From NCBI GenBank assembly GCA_013399895.1, contig VXBA01003240.1, forward strand, positions 62,001 to 126,000: DNA of 64,000 bases, given 5' to 3'. This DNA is from Serilophus lunatus (taxonomy: Eukaryota > Chordata > Aves > Passeriformes > Eurylaimidae). Every line of letters begins with the position of its first letter. Position 1 is the first letter of the stretch. The notes under the pieces are model-generated. The model was not told the DNA's origin, made no database searches, and saw only the letters and a program-made list of their open reading frames with translations. This document shows positions 63,194-64,000 of this stretch, piece after piece. The translations under genes and the position numbers were made by a program.

Positions 63194-64000
63194 CTGATGA
63201 GACAGCAATTTTTAAGAAAGTGTTAAGTGTACGTATTTTCCTAAGTCTTGCATGATAGTCACTCAAATGAGATACGGTAATTCTCTAAGACCACATGAAA
63301 TACTGCATAATTTAGCATATATAAACTTGTAGTAGGATTTGCATAGTCCCTGTAAGATTCAACTAGAGTGCATAATATAAATCACAGAATTCCAATACTT
63401 GCATCATAATTAGAAGAAACTTTTCTCACAGCAGTACAAGAGTTACCATTTCCTTTACCTGTTTGTATTTTAGTTGTATATGTAATATAAGGGGAAAATA
63501 TTTAACTAGTTGATTTTTTTCACAGAATCAAAGAGTCATTTAGGTTGGAAAAGACCTCCGAGATCAAGTCCAACCTCTACCAGATCACTATATTCTCAAC
63601 TAGACCATAGTACTAAGTATCATGTCCAGTCATTTCTTGAACACTTCCTGGGACAGTTAATCCACCACCTCCCTTTCTGTGAAGAAATTCTTCCTGATGT
63701 CAAAACTGTACTTCCCCTGACACAGCTTGAGGCTATGTCCTCTCATTTTATCACTAGTTGCCTGGGAGAAGAGGCTGACCCCCACCTTTCAGTTACTGTA
63801 GGGAGCAACAAGGTCTCCTCAGAGCCTCCTTTTCTCCAGGCTAAATCTCAGCTCCCTCAGCTGCCCCTCATATGATCTACTTCAGCTAAACCAGCTCTCT
63901 GGTCTAGCTCCTTTTGTGACTTTGACCAATGGTGGTAATGCAAGAGGTTTAACATAAGGAAAAAGTATCAATGATCATCTTCAGAGCCAGCACTTCCAAG
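63194..64000. other. E2F5: E2F5 intron, runs off the window
   Basis: No upstream E2F5 exon seen before the window ends; contains a CR1 insertion. Confidence 0.6.
63520..63920 (-). mobile_element. CR1 LINE 3' region
   Basis: Minus-strand CR1 3' end in an E2F5 intron: 'cacagaatcaaagagtcatt', 'taggttggaaaagacctccg', 'aagtccaacctctacc', and the 'gtgaagaaattcttcctgat' and 'ctcctcagagcctccttttc' segments of the CR1 3' region. Confidence 0.9.

Overview
This is vertebrate nuclear DNA, almost certainly from a bird. Single-copy genes have small exons in large introns, and nearly all recognisable repeats are CR1 LINE fragments or an avian ERV-type LTR. The gene order E2F5 - RBIS - CA13 - CA1 matches the amniote block on human 8q21 in order and relative orientation (the window reads it reversed). 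The species cannot be fixed from sequence alone; the LTR family suggests a neoavian, perhaps a songbird.

Layout. 1-15,528: AT-rich intergenic DNA with CR1 fragments and no gene I can support. 15,529-30,729 (+): a decayed carbonic anhydrase I-like gene. Exons 2, 3, 4 and 5 are recognisable at the exact family exon lengths (198, 119, 96 and 63 bp), an eroded exon 7 is probable, and exon 6 is only guessed at. It carries a stop, a compensated frameshift pair, a lost splice acceptor and a lost zinc ligand. 33,988-52,848 (-): complete, apparently functional CA13 in seven coding exons (258 aa). 52,540-54,120: CpG island shared head-to-head by CA13 and RBIS, with GGGA/GGGAC repeats, a 14-bp assembly gap and a perfect CRE. 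53,892-58,591 (+): complete RBIS (C8orf59), three coding exons, 100 aa. 59,268-63,193 (-): the last five coding exons of E2F5; the 5' exons (DNA-binding and dimerisation domains) lie beyond 64,000.

How it fits together. CA13 is a cytosolic CO2-hydrating enzyme, RBIS a small nucleolar ribosome-biogenesis factor and E2F5 a pocket-protein-binding repressor; they share regulatory DNA rather than a pathway. CA13 and RBIS diverge from one island. RBIS and E2F5 converge, and a single short A/T palindrome gives a poly(A) signal on both strands. The most interesting points are the CA1-like unitary pseudogene at its syntenic position, a symmetric 201-bp E2F5 exon that I do not find in the human protein as I remember it, the bidirectional poly(A) element, and two same-family, same-orientation LTRs sitting one in each first intron on either side of the shared promoter.
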